From the NCBI GenBank assembly GCA_010279815.1, contig QEOQ01000253.1, forward strand, positions 645,977-709,976: DNA of 64,000 nucleotides. Reading direction: 5' to 3'. Shown piece after piece: positions 24,901 through 34,285 of the stretch (positions within the stretch are counted from its first letter, which is position 1; each line of letters opens with the position of its first letter). This DNA comes from Brachionus plicatilis (taxonomy: Eukaryota; Rotifera; Eurotatoria; Ploima; Brachionidae). Under the pieces are notes generated by a model that saw nothing but the letters and a program-made list of their open reading frames with translations, was not told where the DNA came from and did not search any database. The position numbers were made by a program, and so were the translations under genes.

Positions 24901-27519
24901 GAAATTTAATTGTCTATTCAATTTTTTTTACATTTTATATAAAATTGCAAATCAATGTATTTGCTCGAATTTTACAACATGTCGTTAAATAATCTTTTTA
25001 ATGTTATAAGTTTTTTAACTTTTTTCATGGGACTTAAACTTTAATTAAATAAATAAATAGAAAAAATTTGACTTAAAATTAATTATTAACTAAAGATAAA
25101 CGTTTGTTTTACAGTCAATGTATTTTTAAGTATTAGAAAATTAACTTTACTCATTTAAAGTATCTAATGTGCGGCACCAGAAAAGAAAGGAATTTAGACA
25201 TTACAAATGGCAACTTAAAGTTGATCCTCAATTCAAAGAGTTTATCATTAGATATTAAAATTAATATTTAAATTAATTTAAATAATATAAATGTAATATG
25301 CTTTACATGTTATTTAGATTTAAAAAATAATTTTAAAAAAATTTACTCAACCTACTAATAATATCGATTTTTTAAACTAAAATTTATAAACTGATCTTTT
25401 GCAGAGTTTATTTTAAAATTTTTTGTTTCAAAAGTATTTGTACCTGGCATTCAAAAATAAATATTAAATATTAAATTCCAAGTGAATAATAAAATGAAAA
25501 GATCAATCTTTCCTACAAATATTTATGAAATAAAAATTTATTTTATTTTTTAAATCCACATAACATGTAAATAATGCTACATTAAAATTATTTTAACTCA
25601 TTCCAATATTAATTTTAATTTCTAATGATAAACTCTTCGAATTGAATTGATGTTTTGAATTGATCATTAACTTCAAGACGCCTTGTAAAAGGGTCAAATA
25701 AAAGCTAAAAAATAAATTTTAAACAATTTTTGATAAGTAAAATAAATAATTAAATTCAATGTAAAATGAAAAGATAGAACTGTTCTGGCAACATGAGTAT
25801 TTAAAAGAACAATTATTATTATTCAACTCATTATGATTATTGGATGTTTTAAGATTAATTTAAATAGCAATTTTGTAGGCTGTCATATTTTTTTATTTTA
25901 AGATACAATCTTTTGATAGTAGAAAGAAATTTTTAATAGTAGACTTTCTAAGCCAAATTTAAGTTTCTGTTTTATTATAAAGCTGTTTTTACTTTAATTA
26001 TTTAGAAATGAAAAAAAAATTACCTTATGCTGGCTAGTTGTTGTCGAATATTGGTATATGTTTCTTCTTTACTCCATTCATAAGCTGATTTGACAATTTC
26101 CTTTTATAAATATGTATTTTTTATTAAAATAAAATAAGAATTCTAATTACTGTCCAAAGACTGTTAATTTTGAGGTCAGTTTTTTCAGTATTTTTACGGA
26201 GATCAATTTGAAGAATCAAAAATTTTAATACTATTTCCTTTAAGATAAAATTTTACTTCAGGTTGAGAAAATTTTGAATAATTTAACCTTAGAATTCACG
26301 CCTGTATTCAAAAATTCACAAATTTCAATTAACTTGAGACCTATTTCCTCGCCAAACTTTAGCACTTCAAATAAAAAATCGTGATGAAAATTGTTGCTCA
26401 ACTCGTAAACGCATCCAATTACATTGTCAATTAACTCGGGATTTGAATCTTTCCTTTTGTATATTTAAAAAATTAATTTAAAATTTCTTGATAAAATATA
26501 CCTAATTTCAGTCAGCGCGGTACTTAGAAAAGAAAATATTTTAGTCGTATTAATCAGACCCGCATATTGGCACACAATTGACAAAATTTTTCTCAAACAT
26601 TTAATTGAGCACATATGATCAATTGAAATATTGCTTGACAAATAATTCAAATAATTATTCATGTAAAAATTTATAAATTCTATCCAATTTGACTTATTTA
26701 TTTGGCAGCAATAGATTTGACTAATTAAAATTTGATTATGTAAAAAATTGGACAAGTCATTCAATATCTTAGCTTGGAAAATGCTAAAATCATAGCTCAT
26801 GTCTACTAAATAGTCGAAAAGATTCAAAAAATTTGATAATTTTAGATAATGACGCGTTCCTTTATTTAAGAAAAAATTAAAATTAAAATCTCAGCGCTTG
26901 AAAAAAAACTAACTTGAGTTTATCTGATTCAGAACGAGATTTAAAACGGCTCTTAGTTGATAAATTTTGTTATCTATATTCTGAGACGAAGCGGTCCGGT
27001 TTGATTGGGAAAAAGAGATATTTTTATCCTTGATTGTCTTCAATTCATTTATCACAAAATTTTGAATTAACTTAAAAGGAAAATTTTAGTTTAGATTTAT
27101 TTAAAAGTCAAACTTTTTTCTTGATTTTTTCCAATTTTTCTTTAGATAAAAAATGAAAATAAGGTTTGAAATTATTTTTTTACATTAAACAAAGTGTTCC
27201 AGTCAAGAGAAAGAGGCTCGTTTGAATACTGAGAATACTGAGGCACATTCTCTTTGTCGTATTCAATTTCTAATTCACCACACGTCAAGGAATCAAGAAT
27301 TCGAAGTATTTTTGAATCGTTCAAAAATTCGCCAATTTCCGACAGCAAACTCTGATATTTTTATATAATCAATTTATTTATTTAATTAAATTAGCTGAAG
27401 AATACTTTTTTTTCCGAGACTAATCTGACAGTTTGTAATGCTCTGCATGATGCTTCAAATTTGCGGAATGAATTTAGACTAAGACTATTCAAGCTAGTAG
27501 AATCATTATCAAAATTCAT
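6953..27519 (-). CDS. ATM: ATM serine/threonine protein kinase, complete gene
   Basis: PI3K-like kinase that signals DNA double-strand breaks in the nucleus. Seventeen exons, all with GT..AG sites and matching phases: 27519-27406, 27351-27184, 27070-26914, 26859-26502, 26453-26288, 26237-26151, 26100-26024, 24218-20289, 20240-20024, 13088-12909, 12852-12635, 12586-12452, 12391-12239, 12191-11462, 10872-9219, 7793-7185, 7125-6953. They total 9126 nt, or 3041 aa, close to human ATM (about 3056). The C terminus is diagnostic: [16 protein letters not shown] (phosphate-binding lysine), SGVLEW, catalytic [16 protein letters not shown] with Asp in the activation segment, and a FATC domain ending GWQPYL-stop. 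FAT blocks ([17 protein letters not shown]) and N-terminal LDWNTLF also fit ATM over ATR or DNA-PK. The 3.9-kb exon codes for fast-evolving helical repeats. Introns hold foldback elements and a LINE. A minus-strand AATAAA lies at 6892-6897. Confidence 0.94.
7877..8083. mobile_element. MITE with TIR TAGAGGTGGGAAACC, in an ATM intron
   Basis: A 207-bp element with about 20-bp terminal inverted repeats (TAGAGGTGGGAAACCGGTTC against its complement, one mismatch) and a further imperfect internal dyad of AAGAAGATT type. It has no ORF. It sits in the intron between the last two large ATM exons. A TA target duplication is possible because TA forms the outer edge on both sides. Confidence 0.75.
8202..9125. 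mobile_element. Foldback element with long inverted arms, in an ATM intron
   Basis: Arms of about 150 bp at 8226-8400 and 8966-9101 are inverted copies with few mismatches. The whole is bracketed by a 24-bp perfect direct repeat (8202-8225 and 9102-9125) that is itself nearly palindromic. The 560-bp centre contains no convincing ORF. It resembles a non-autonomous DNA transposon; the superfamily is unknown. Confidence 0.75.
13300..13890. repeat. Repeat block with inverted and direct copies, in ATM intron 9
   Basis: CCAATTTTATGCGACT occurs at 13319 and, inverted, near 13862. The linked word ATGTAGAGAAT occurs at 13350 and 13669 and inverted as ATTCTCTACA near 13822. The layout is that of a foldback element containing a third, internal copy. 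An ORF at 13547-13819 inside it has no recognisable content. Confidence 0.55.
14052..15482 (+). CDS. LINE ORF1 protein (RNA-binding type)
   Basis: 476 aa. A helical region around residues 145-190 with heptad-like leucines ([23 protein letters not shown]) looks like a coiled coil suited to trimerisation. A basic linker (residues 250-270) follows. Residues 283-360 ([11 protein letters not shown] to [13 protein letters not shown]) match the RRM-like fold with a closing WPxGIxVxRFF strand found in ORF1 of several LINE clades. The tail is serine- and glycine-rich and acidic. I see no CCHC knuckle; only an isolated CVVGC. Inferred role: binding the element RNA. The stop codon overlaps the ORF2 start (TAATG). 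Confidence 0.85.
   Translation: MGPDSGQGMSCLEQFYRSNFDYHKFISALNEVVQKTKDDFVNKIQKLVGDSNPNQEKKEQLNNLRIKLALYVIEKFKLVKDIQVQNRTSSKQMAIDIWNLTNSIVDESLNNESYEVIKLNSKGKTLNDSVVNGCSNNDNRDDLKNNMDKLLREMQILKNSNDKILQVVEDLKKENSYLKKLIGERNRLRNFNLYHNENDNTNSYEDASFEPEFVQNGNKKTRIDTTSITPAAPTASFANKVNQGTSSAPEASGRVKKPAKVVTKAKATSCVVGCQKNTNLAATRPPRLFDYYTGFWSLSSTKESVKAVIEQFSPVEAIEELKPKYEYYKSYKFQVFSTHKEAVLEANNWPTGIRVKRFFNSNESSKPKPKDQSHPSTESSSNGSNDKPKTNQRDPNWGRSFGFGKNRGGGHTTPFSSRAVVRIRSEVSDDSDNELGHAPSKKLDNGKEVEIEEVFNNSDDLVTEQTVTQPEQPTTN
15482..18178 (+). CDS. LINE ORF2 protein: endonuclease and reverse transcriptase
   Basis: 898 aa before a premature frame change. Endonuclease (residues 1-235): catalytic Glu32 in CEHW, GDWNCD near 155, and LSDHQP near 228. 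Reverse transcriptase (about 470-770): [37 protein letters not shown] and the catalytic YCDDL at residue 710, where the usual first variable residue Ala is Cys. The start overlaps the ORF1 stop by one base (TAATG), which suits stop-and-restart translation. After residue 898 the reading continues in another frame (18165-18488). The clade is within the APE-type LINEs; I do not assign it further. Confidence 0.93.
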   Translation: MLVSSYNCKYFTTSSVIVDKISESCDLLFLCEHWLYPAEDYLIKDRYPNHNLFFQSDMDSTILKKSEDRRFGGKCWLVRKNIDVISFEFDHPDYSIIRVQVGTEILNIIGVWIPYDNMKKLRYCNFKSIISSMENILDDCSDENFLLVGDWNCDRLRGKRFDKLFNNFIMNNQLADCADKFKPSIDFTYRNGDYRATLDHILVRKNDLVSVSKFDVLHDPSNLSDHQPIFCEFNIRESSQKNDSSTTKKFHLFDWQNPLFVESYKANLTTNLGELLHMIDQTDIKIENDVTCLIDRIHESLPRIFLKSARMSEKETCQCKSFKRKILYAKYRNAEIEEITDVISNLYEQFQQSNFSNASIRSLINFNKKKLRTLIRYEAFRQDREKNINLSKLKDYSCQRFWRKIARFKSMRKSINKCSNKIGIGEFSKFYAELFSHKGKIHLDSHQEVRNHVNDYFSNVRNTKYDPVFSEEDICKTLNLLKRNKSAGYDKISNEFYKFGSCKNLCVIIAWFFNAALHHGYLPDSFNVSIVNPIPKGRVTNEPSDFRPISVSNSFATIFEAMLLGKMDCFNQIHVNQFGYKKNLSCKHAYFIVNETINYYRQNGSKLHVVFLDASKAFDKLWRDGLFLKLINRIPDGLWRILYKYYRISKIIVKYDNELGDMLDSTEGVKQGGILSPYLFNFFINELLTECTELNLGASINGTNLSVIGYCDDLVIQAPSFSHCQTLLDKCSKYAQRWKIDFNPLKSAALVFQKGKAKMMRNFTLNGNEIPQNENVEYLGLPIGNSEFVWNFVEEKWKKVEKSFYSLFGLGCKPKAAPPGLVGFLYKQFCQSIFRYHLDLVFVGETKLGELDIRQNLLIKRMFDIKKYARFRPMLEALRLETVEQLYMKHKIFFNETA
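18165..18488 (+). pseudogene. LINE ORF2 C-terminal segment, out of frame
   Basis: About 107 codons that continue ORF2 in another frame. The break lies at or near a T6 run (about 18158-18163), so a one-base slip explains it. The segment has no named domain but aligns by eye with the C-terminal part of the LINE remnant at 53984-55215: both show a G..DS.K element, a D.Y/YF element and LN(D/E)LxR near the stop. It therefore looks like a conserved C-terminal domain, not random sequence. Confidence 0.75.
18625..18845. repeat. Short inverted-repeat segment after the LINE tail
   Basis: GCGAGTAACGAGGCG near 18629 and its near-complement CGCTCGTTCCTCGC near 18829 face each other. Between them TTGACGT-TAT-ACGTCAA (about 18754-18770) is a perfect small palindrome. 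A second (AAT)n run follows at about 18846. It could be a MITE inserted into the LINE tail or part of another retroposon end. Confidence 0.45.
19070..19340. mobile_element. AAGTC-rich MITE, copy 1 (ATM intron 9)
   Basis: Ends AGAGTTGTTTAAAAGTC and ACTTTTAAACAACTCT are inverted repeats. The interior has repeated AAGTCC/GGACTT words in both orientations. There is no ORF. Related copies lie at 33879-34285, 35073-35261, 48370-48460 and 63646-63760. Confidence 0.75.
24830..25065 (+). repeat. LINE 3'-end remnant with (AAAT)n tail, ATM intron 7
   Basis: The sequence ends CATGGGACTTAAACTTTAATT followed by AAAT repeats. It resembles the 3' end of the LINE at 18.6 kb (TATGGGGCTTTAAACTAATA plus AAT repeats). 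Only the tail region is left. Confidence 0.5.
25213..25677. mobile_element. Foldback element in ATM intron 7
   Basis: Arms at about 25213-25330 and 25560-25677 are inverted copies; the shared core is AGAGTTTATCATTAGA and, further in, ACATGTTAT followed by GATTTAAAAAATAA. Total is about 465 bp with no ORF, consistent with a MITE. Confidence 0.7.
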
Positions 27520-28116
27520 ATTTTGAAAATATGACTTTTAATTTTTTAATTTTGAAAATTTTAAAGCATTCTAAATCTCGACCAGTAATGTCACGTGATA
27601 AATACTAATAACTTATTTTTAGAGTTATATCTTTTAAATTCAAAAGCATTATGTTTTTATAACTCCATAACCACTATTTAGTTATAAATAGTTTTTTTTC
27701 ATCCGATCATCAATTTGTGGTCCAAGGAAGCCGAAAACGTTGGTCTAAACAGGTAAGGCGAAAACATGCTGTGATTTTTTTGAGAACCAGGAAGAAATTT
27801 TAAATCCTAAGTGAGAAATTTCAATATTTTTTTGGTTCCAAATAAATTTTGCCAATTGCTTAATTAAGTCAACTTTGTCTGCAATAAATAAAGAGTTAGT
27901 AATTAGATGATATAACTAATTGGAAGTAATTTTTATTTCCTGACTTGTAGCTCATTCAAGCAATAATTTGAATTATATAAATTCATGTAAACTAAATACA
28001 GGGACACTGAAATTTAAAATAAATCTAATTTATCCAATTTAATAAAGTATAAAATATTGGCCCTTACTTGTACTGGTAAAAATTTTTATTAAATTAAAAA
28101 AAATAGTCATTTTAGA

Positions 28117-28749
28117 ATGTCTGGAGAGAGAAAAAGCATCAGATTGCAAATCGATTTGCCAATTGACGATGCTTACCTGCTGAAGAAAATTTCATGTGAT
28201 CAAATATCAAACATGCGGTTTAAATTTTCATTCAAGGCATTGAACAAACAAAATGTGAGTCTCAATTCATACGAAATGTCTTCACTGAGTTCATCCTCTG
28301 CAAGTGATTACTCATCCGCATCTGATTCTTTAATGCTGAGCCTATTGTCAAGTGATTTAAAAGATTTAAAAGCCAATTACTGCACGGCAAATGAATCTAA
28401 AAATGCGGTAAATGTCTACGATAAATTGTCATTCCGCAAAATATGTCACCAATCCGGGAATTATTCGATCACTAACGATTTGGTCAGAAATCGAGTAGAA
28501 AACATTTATGAAGAGATAATTTACAGTGATAAGTGTCCAAATGAGAAGAATTTTCGCGAATCAAACGAATATTTTATACCGACCGGTAACTCAAGATCCA
28601 AAACTTGTAAAAAAATGTTCAAAAAAGAATATTCACTAAATCAGATAATGGATAATTTAAACCAATTAACCACGTTTGCTCAAAAGCAAGAAGAAATGGC
28701 ACAGTGCGAAAATTCCAATTTAACATGTTCTGAACCTATTTATGTTTAA
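28117..28749 (+). CDS. Single-exon orphan protein, 210 aa
   Basis: An intact ORF with a good poly(A) signal (AATAAA, 28820-28825) only 70 bp after the stop. The N terminus (RLQIDLPIDDAYLLKKISCDQI) could be a small beta/alpha fold; residues 55-75 are a serine-rich low-complexity patch. The rest is polar with scattered cysteines and a helix near residues 170-190 (YSLNQIMDNLNQLTTFAQKQ). I recognise no family, and there is no signal peptide or membrane segment. A TTTTAG acceptor-like site ends at 28114, two bases before the ATG at 28117, so a 5' UTR intron or spliced-leader addition may define the mRNA 5' end. It is divergent from ATM, with starts about 600 bp apart. Confidence 0.7.
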   Translation: MSGERKSIRLQIDLPIDDAYLLKKISCDQISNMRFKFSFKALNKQNVSLNSYEMSSLSSSSASDYSSASDSLMLSLLSSDLKDLKANYCTANESKNAVNVYDKLSFRKICHQSGNYSITNDLVRNRVENIYEEIIYSDKCPNEKNFRESNEYFIPTGNSRSKTCKKMFKKEYSLNQIMDNLNQLTTFAQKQEEMAQCENSNLTCSEPIYV

Positions 28750-28759
28750 AAAAACGAAA

Positions 28760-30203
28760 AGAAATTTTTTGTTACCATTTATGTTTAAATTATCTTTTTT
28801 ATCTGTAAATATTTTCTTCAATAAAGAAATATTTTTTTAACCAAATTCGCAGTCTGATTTAATTATTAACTATTTACAAGAAAGTAAACTGAAGATAACT
28901 TGAATCGAATGAACAAGTGTCTAAATGAAAAGTAAATTTAAGACTTAAATTTAGACTAAAATAAGCATCTAAGAGTCAATTGTAAATAAAATTCATGTAC
29001 TTTAAACGTTTATTTTAAAATTTATAATAAAATTGTTTTAAAAATTAAATTATTTTTTTTGGATTCTGAAAAATGTTTTATTATAGTCTTAAACTTTATA
29101 GAAATGAATAATAACAAAACAAAAGCAATGAGGTCGAATAATTAAGCACTAAATTCAGTGAAATATTATCAATTTATCTAATCCAAATTTTTAAAAGACC
29201 GATAGATGAACTGTAAAATTTAGCAAAATATGGCTTAGGTTTGAAAAAAAGGCTTGAATTTTGATGCAAATTGTATTCTACAAACGCTTCTATATTAAAA
29301 TATTCTATTTTTGATGAAGATATTTTTGATTAAGTAAATGTCTTACTAATAATACAGTATTGATTTGACATGATGGTTGACGGTAATTTTACATAAAATT
29401 TTGAAATTTGACTCCTTTTTGACCCTTTTCTATGAATTTTTTTAGATTTCAATATTTGTTAAACTTTTTCTATAATAAAAAATTGATGGATTTTTTGTAA
29501 AATTACACTTTTTTATAAAAAATCGTAAAAAAAAATTAAAAGTTAATAACAACTGCGTACCATTTTTTTATTGTAAAAAAGTATAATTTTACGTAATCTT
29601 TTTTAGAAGAAAGCCTAAAAATTATAAAATAAATAGAAAAGCGCTAAAAATAGACTTTTTGATATTTTACAATTTACGAAAAAGGAAGTAAAATTTCGAA
29701 AATTTAAGTAAAATTACCTTCTTGTAAATTCAATTCTGTAAACCTTTACGGAAAATGTAGGGTTTCACTTATTACTCAAAATCAAAATCAAAATCTTCTG
29801 CTTATTTAAGTTTTTTGTCAATTTTCAATTTTAATTTTTTATTGGCCATAAGTATATATTTAATTTTCATTTAAAAAAAGAGTTAGAGTTTTTGTTTAAC
29901 TTATTAAAAGATTTTATTATTTAATAATTTTATTTTTACAAAATCTTTTCTAGTATGCAATTTTTTACCAAAAATTTTAATTAGCATACCATTTAAGATC
30001 AATTATTTTCGTTAACAACTTAATTCTCAAAATTAAAAAAAAAAAAAAACAAAAAATCAGGTCCTGAATTCTGAGATTTTAAAAAATTCAAATTTTACAT
30101 CAACTAAATAGAAATATTTTTACATATTTATAGCTCTCCATTAATCATTTGGATCTAAATTAAATGGAAAATTAATTGAGTTAAATGATTTATGAAATTA
30201 GAT
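28760..30203. other. Intergenic, with a foldback repeat at 29382-29718
   Basis: No gene is seen. GGTAATTTTAC begins at 29382 and its complement GTAAAATTACC ends at about 29718. Inside, a second pair (GTAAAATTACACTTTTTT near 29496 against AAAAAAGTATAATTTTAC near 29575) also folds back, so this is probably a 337-bp MITE. Confidence 0.55.
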
Positions 30204-31320
30204 TTACGCATATAATGGTTCCAGTCTAATATGACCACTTCTAGGTAACGTTTCGGTGTCCAGATTCAAATTCTGAGAAAGCATATGTGTGGTGTCAAAT
30301 CCGCCTATATAGTCAACTTAAATTAATTTTAAAATTTTTTGGTATAATCAAAATAAGCTCTTACACGAGTCGTCTTCTTCATTCAAAGCATTTGATACCA
30401 GCAAGCCAAAAATTATGATTAAAATCTTGACAACAAAATTTAAATAAGAGAATTTTTAAATTTAAGTAGCTTAAATACTGCTTTTAAAATCATTATCGAT
30501 GAATGGATTATTTCAATCAAATAAAATGGAATAAGACAATTAGATGATATGAAATTGTTCAGATATTTGTATTTGGAATCCGAATTGAATGAAACAAAGC
30601 TGTAAATAAAATTTTCCTGGGAAGAAATTGTCGAATTTGCTTTTTCTGCATAGAGTGCATTCGCTGAGTCCAATTGTTCTTGAATTTGAAGTTTTTCTAA
30701 TTCGTTGAATATTTCCACGCTACAGCCAAAATTTGATGTTAACCACCAGCTGGTTTTGCCTGTATTTAAATTCAAAAATACTGGATCATACTTGGAATAA
30801 AAAATATTAAATATTTTGCCATTTTACCATCAATCATTCCCAAATAGTTGATCAAATGGGTAATGACAACTTTCAAATGAAAAAATTTACTCTATTTAAA
30901 TTTCCTATGTCTAAATAAACACATATAATAAAAATGTTCCATGCAATCCAAATCATGCTGGTCAAAGTTAACTTTAAAAAAAAAAAAAAAATTCTATAAA
31001 ATAAATAATTATTTAATACTCACCGACACAATATAATTAACTCTGAATTGAATAACACCAAAAATTCCGATTAACAAAAACATTAAGTACAAAAAGTCTG
31101 CAATAATCATACTAAACATGAAGCCTAAAAAATCAAATGTCATTCTTTCGATCAAAAATGCCTATAAAAAATGAATTTTATTTAGAATAAATATATTTTT
31201 TAATTTTTAAAAAAAAATTGGAGTTCAATTATTGATACATACTATATTCAAGAGAACAATAATGGTAAACGCTTTTCGCAGCTTCGGCAAAGCCGATTTT
31301 TCACTTGAATTTTTACTCAT
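30204..31320 (-). CDS. NKAIN: NKAIN family protein (Na+/K+-ATPase beta-subunit interacting)
   Basis: Four-pass membrane protein that in other animals binds the Na,K-ATPase beta-1 subunit. Six exons with matching phases: 31320-31243, 31161-31024, 30971-30891, 30790-30479, 30425-30365 and 30316-30204, totalling 783 nt and 260 aa. Family landmarks appear in order: FDFLGF after the first membrane segment, GIFGVIQFR, the second hydrophobic stretch with IWIAWNIFIICVYLDIG, TSWWLTSNFGCSV in the extracellular loop (compare SWWxENGPGC), a further hydrophobic segment, then EEDDSFDYIGGFD and a C-terminal RLEPLYA. The family is usually about 200 aa; the extra length lies in the loop after the WW motif. 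All introns are short (52-100 bp). The family call rests on remembered motifs and is strong. Confidence 0.88.
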
Positions 31321-31965
31321 TGTAAATAAAATTTTCGTTTTAAATCCACAATTAAAATTGAATCATATTGGATATTTAATGAGTCCAAATAGCCCTTTGA
31401 TGCTTTTGAAAAATTTAATAATAAAAATATCGAGATAAAATTAAAAATTAATTTCTTTAAAATGAAAATAAACTTAAATTAATTATCATAATTTTTTTTT
31501 TCAAAGACGATTATTCATTAAAGGATCCAGTACGGTCACTTTAAATCGTCAAATTTTTTGACTTAAATTTTGATTAGAACGAAGTGAAAAAATAATTTTT
31601 TCAATTTTAGTAAAATTCGAATATCGAATATCAAATTTTAAACATTTGAAAATTACATTTCTATATTTTTAAATAAAATAAGAGATAAATTAAAAATACC
31701 TAATGTGCTGAATTTAAAAGAAAGTTTTTTGTGATAGCTCGTTGAATAGTACATAAATAATAACCTGCTCCTGGCTCCTTGATTTTTTAATAAATCGTTA
31801 CAAATTAATTAACATTATATTTTTAAATCTAACTAATAAATAAGGCATTTTTTTATTGATAGAATATTTTCTTATAATACAAAATCCAATTTAAGTAAGA
31901 TCAAAATTTCTATTTTAGAAAATAAAAAGTTTAAAAATTCATTTTCTTTTTAATAATCAATAAGA

Positions 31966-32037
31966 GGTTCTATGGTGTAACGGTTAGCACTCTGGACTTT
32001 GAATCCAGCGATCCGAGTTCAAATCTCGGTAGAACCT
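31966..32037 (+). tRNA. tRNA-Gln (anticodon TTG)
   Basis: A 72-nt cloverleaf with acceptor GGTTCTA/TAGAACC, D arm GTGTAACGGTTAGCAC, anticodon TTG and T arm GTTCAAATC. The body is the same as the other two copies in the window. Confidence 0.96.
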
Positions 32038-32189
32038 TCAATTTTTGTTGCTCAAATTTAAATTTTATTATTTATATTTTAAAAACATTTTAGTAGAGCG
32101 TCGATCAAAAGAAAATTCGCTTAAGTTAACTATTGTTTAGAAAAAAATATAAGACATGACCATACAACAATATATTTGAGAAAAATTAA

Positions 32190-32261
32190 AGGTTCTACCG
32201 AGATTTGAACTCGGATCGCTGGATTCAAAGTCCAGAGTGCTAACCGTTACACCATAGAACC
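32190..32261 (-). tRNA. tRNA-Gln (anticodon TTG), inverted copy
   Basis: Same body as the tRNA at 31966 but on the opposite strand, 152 bp away. The 5' flank (AATCAATAAGA) is also shared in inverted form, so the duplicated unit extends beyond the gene. Confidence 0.96.
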
Positions 32262-33085
32262 TCTTATTGATTTTAATCAAAATATATTGAAAATATTTAG
32301 AGATGAATTATGTGAAAAATTAATTCATTTTTCTAAATTAGAAATAAAAAAGTAATCTTTAGAAATTGAATTTTGTAATTATTAATTGAGTATTAAATAC
32401 AAAATTTTTAGGGGATTAAGAATCAGATTTATATATGTCACAAACACAGTTCCGCAAGGATCAATAAACATAAAAAGTTTATCTGATAGAGCATTTTGAA
32501 TAAAAAGGCACCCATTAATTTAAATTTGTAAAATTTAAAAAAAAAGATATTTTAAATTGTTAAATACGGCCTTTCTAGAATACAATTTGAAGTATGCAGC
32601 TAATCTGAGGTCCCCCTAGCAGAAAGAAAAATATAAATGCCATGCAAATGATGCAAATAAGATCACAAGTATTAGACTTCAACTAAAGAAACGATACTGG
32701 ATGAATTGGTTATCACGTCACATTAAAATGAGTAAGATAAATCAACCGAAATGCAAACAACTGCTAAAGTCGCAAAAAATTTAAAACATTTATCAAAAAT
32801 AAATACGCATCATTAAATTCCGATCTGATAAAGTTTAAAATACATGGTTAAAAATGGATTTATGAAATAATAATTTCAAATATTTTTATCTATGTTGTAA
32901 TCTTGGACATACACAAATCTATTAGTGGCTGGAGGTAAATGTAGGATGGATGTGGCCCAGTTTTTATTGAATATCCTTCTTCATTGCATAATTGCTATCA
33001 AGTAATTTATATATATATTTATATATTTATATTCAAAATTATTGTATTCGTATTATAAATTATAAAACAAAATATTATTTACATT

Positions 33086-33187
33086 GGGCTGAAAAGAAGG
33101 ACTTTGATCCATTCTGAGCTGACCCGAATCTGTTTTAAAAAAATTTTTTCTTTAAAATTTTTTTTTAACATTTTCAAACAATAAAGA

Positions 33188-33220
<33 letters not shown>

Positions 33221-33222
33221 AG
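33086..33222 (+). repeat. Retroposon tail with (ATT)n microsatellite
   Basis: GGGCTGAAAAGAAGGAC and CCATTCTGAGCTGACCCG are followed by A/T runs, AATAAAG and about eleven ATT units (33188-33221). The order of parts matches the blocks at 3144 and 52489. Confidence 0.5.
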
Positions 33223-33878
33223 TAATTTATATTTTTCCTTATAAATCATCCAAAACTGAATACTTTTTTGTAGTTTTTTCATTCATATTGTTGAAGAGAA
33301 TGGCAGACCTTTCCGAAAGTCACTTCCGATAAGTCATATCCGACATTTTTGACTAAATGAAACTAAACTAAATGAACACAAATAATTTTTGAAATTTAAT
33401 TAAACACCCAACTAATTATTAATCTAGCAACACTTTTTGAATAAAACTTTGCACTGCAACATTTTCAACAGTGTTTTTTATTCATTTTTCGCATTTATTT
33501 ATGTATCGAATTTATTTAAAGCCTAATTCTTTGTTTTTATTCAAAAATATTTAATTGAGTTTTATATTTTGCTATCTTATGAACTTTCACGTTCGAAAGA
33601 GATTAAAACTGCTAACACGTGAAAATATGTTTAATTTGGACTCTAGTGGATTTCTTTAGTGATCCTTAATTTAGTATCTTAAGATATTTTTTATAATTAA
33701 ATTGTCAGTGGTTGCAATATGAAATGAATATTTATAAGAAGAGCTATGTTATATTGCGTTGTGGATTTTTCTAGTGAATAAAGATATTAATTCTAAATCA
33801 GTCTTTGAATATTATTAGGATACGACCTACAAGACCCAGATAATGGTCTGTCAACAAAAACAATAAATGATACTTATC

Positions 33879-34285
33879 AGACTTGTATAAAAGTCACAAG
33901 TCACAAGTCAAGTAAGCTTAGACTTTGACTCGTTTCAAAAATTTAAGAATTACAGGTCATTAATTTTTTTTTTATCTTGAAGATGTTTGTGTTTAATTTA
34001 TTTCTGAAATTTTTTTTAAGCATAAATATGCTTTCCTTTTTTAATCATAAATTCACTTAAAGAGAATATGCATTGTTTAAAAAATTATGTATATTAAGAA
34101 AGTATGTTTCAATTTTTTCATTGAAAAAGAAATTTAGACTAGCAATTTTATTTTTCAAAAAAAAAATAAATTACTTATTTTTTTATATTTTTTAATTCTA
34201 ATTTTTAAAATAAGTCAAAATCTAAACTTGTAATTCTCAAATTTTCAAGTCCAAGTCATACTTTGACTTCTTCAGACTTTTTTTT
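33879..34285. mobile_element. AAGTC-rich MITE, copy 2
   Basis: It begins with AGACTTGTATAAAAGTCACAAG and ends with TTTGACTTCTTCAGACTTTT. AAGTC/GACTT words cluster at both ends around an AT-rich middle. It is diverged from copy 1. Confidence 0.5.

Noticed and set aside
31232..31438. 68-aa plus-strand ORF near 31.3 kb
   Set aside because: It overlaps the first NKAIN exon antisense; the minus-strand gene model explains the region.
33188..33221. (ATT)n run as a CRISPR-like array
   Set aside because: Simple microsatellite with no spacers; the window is eukaryotic.
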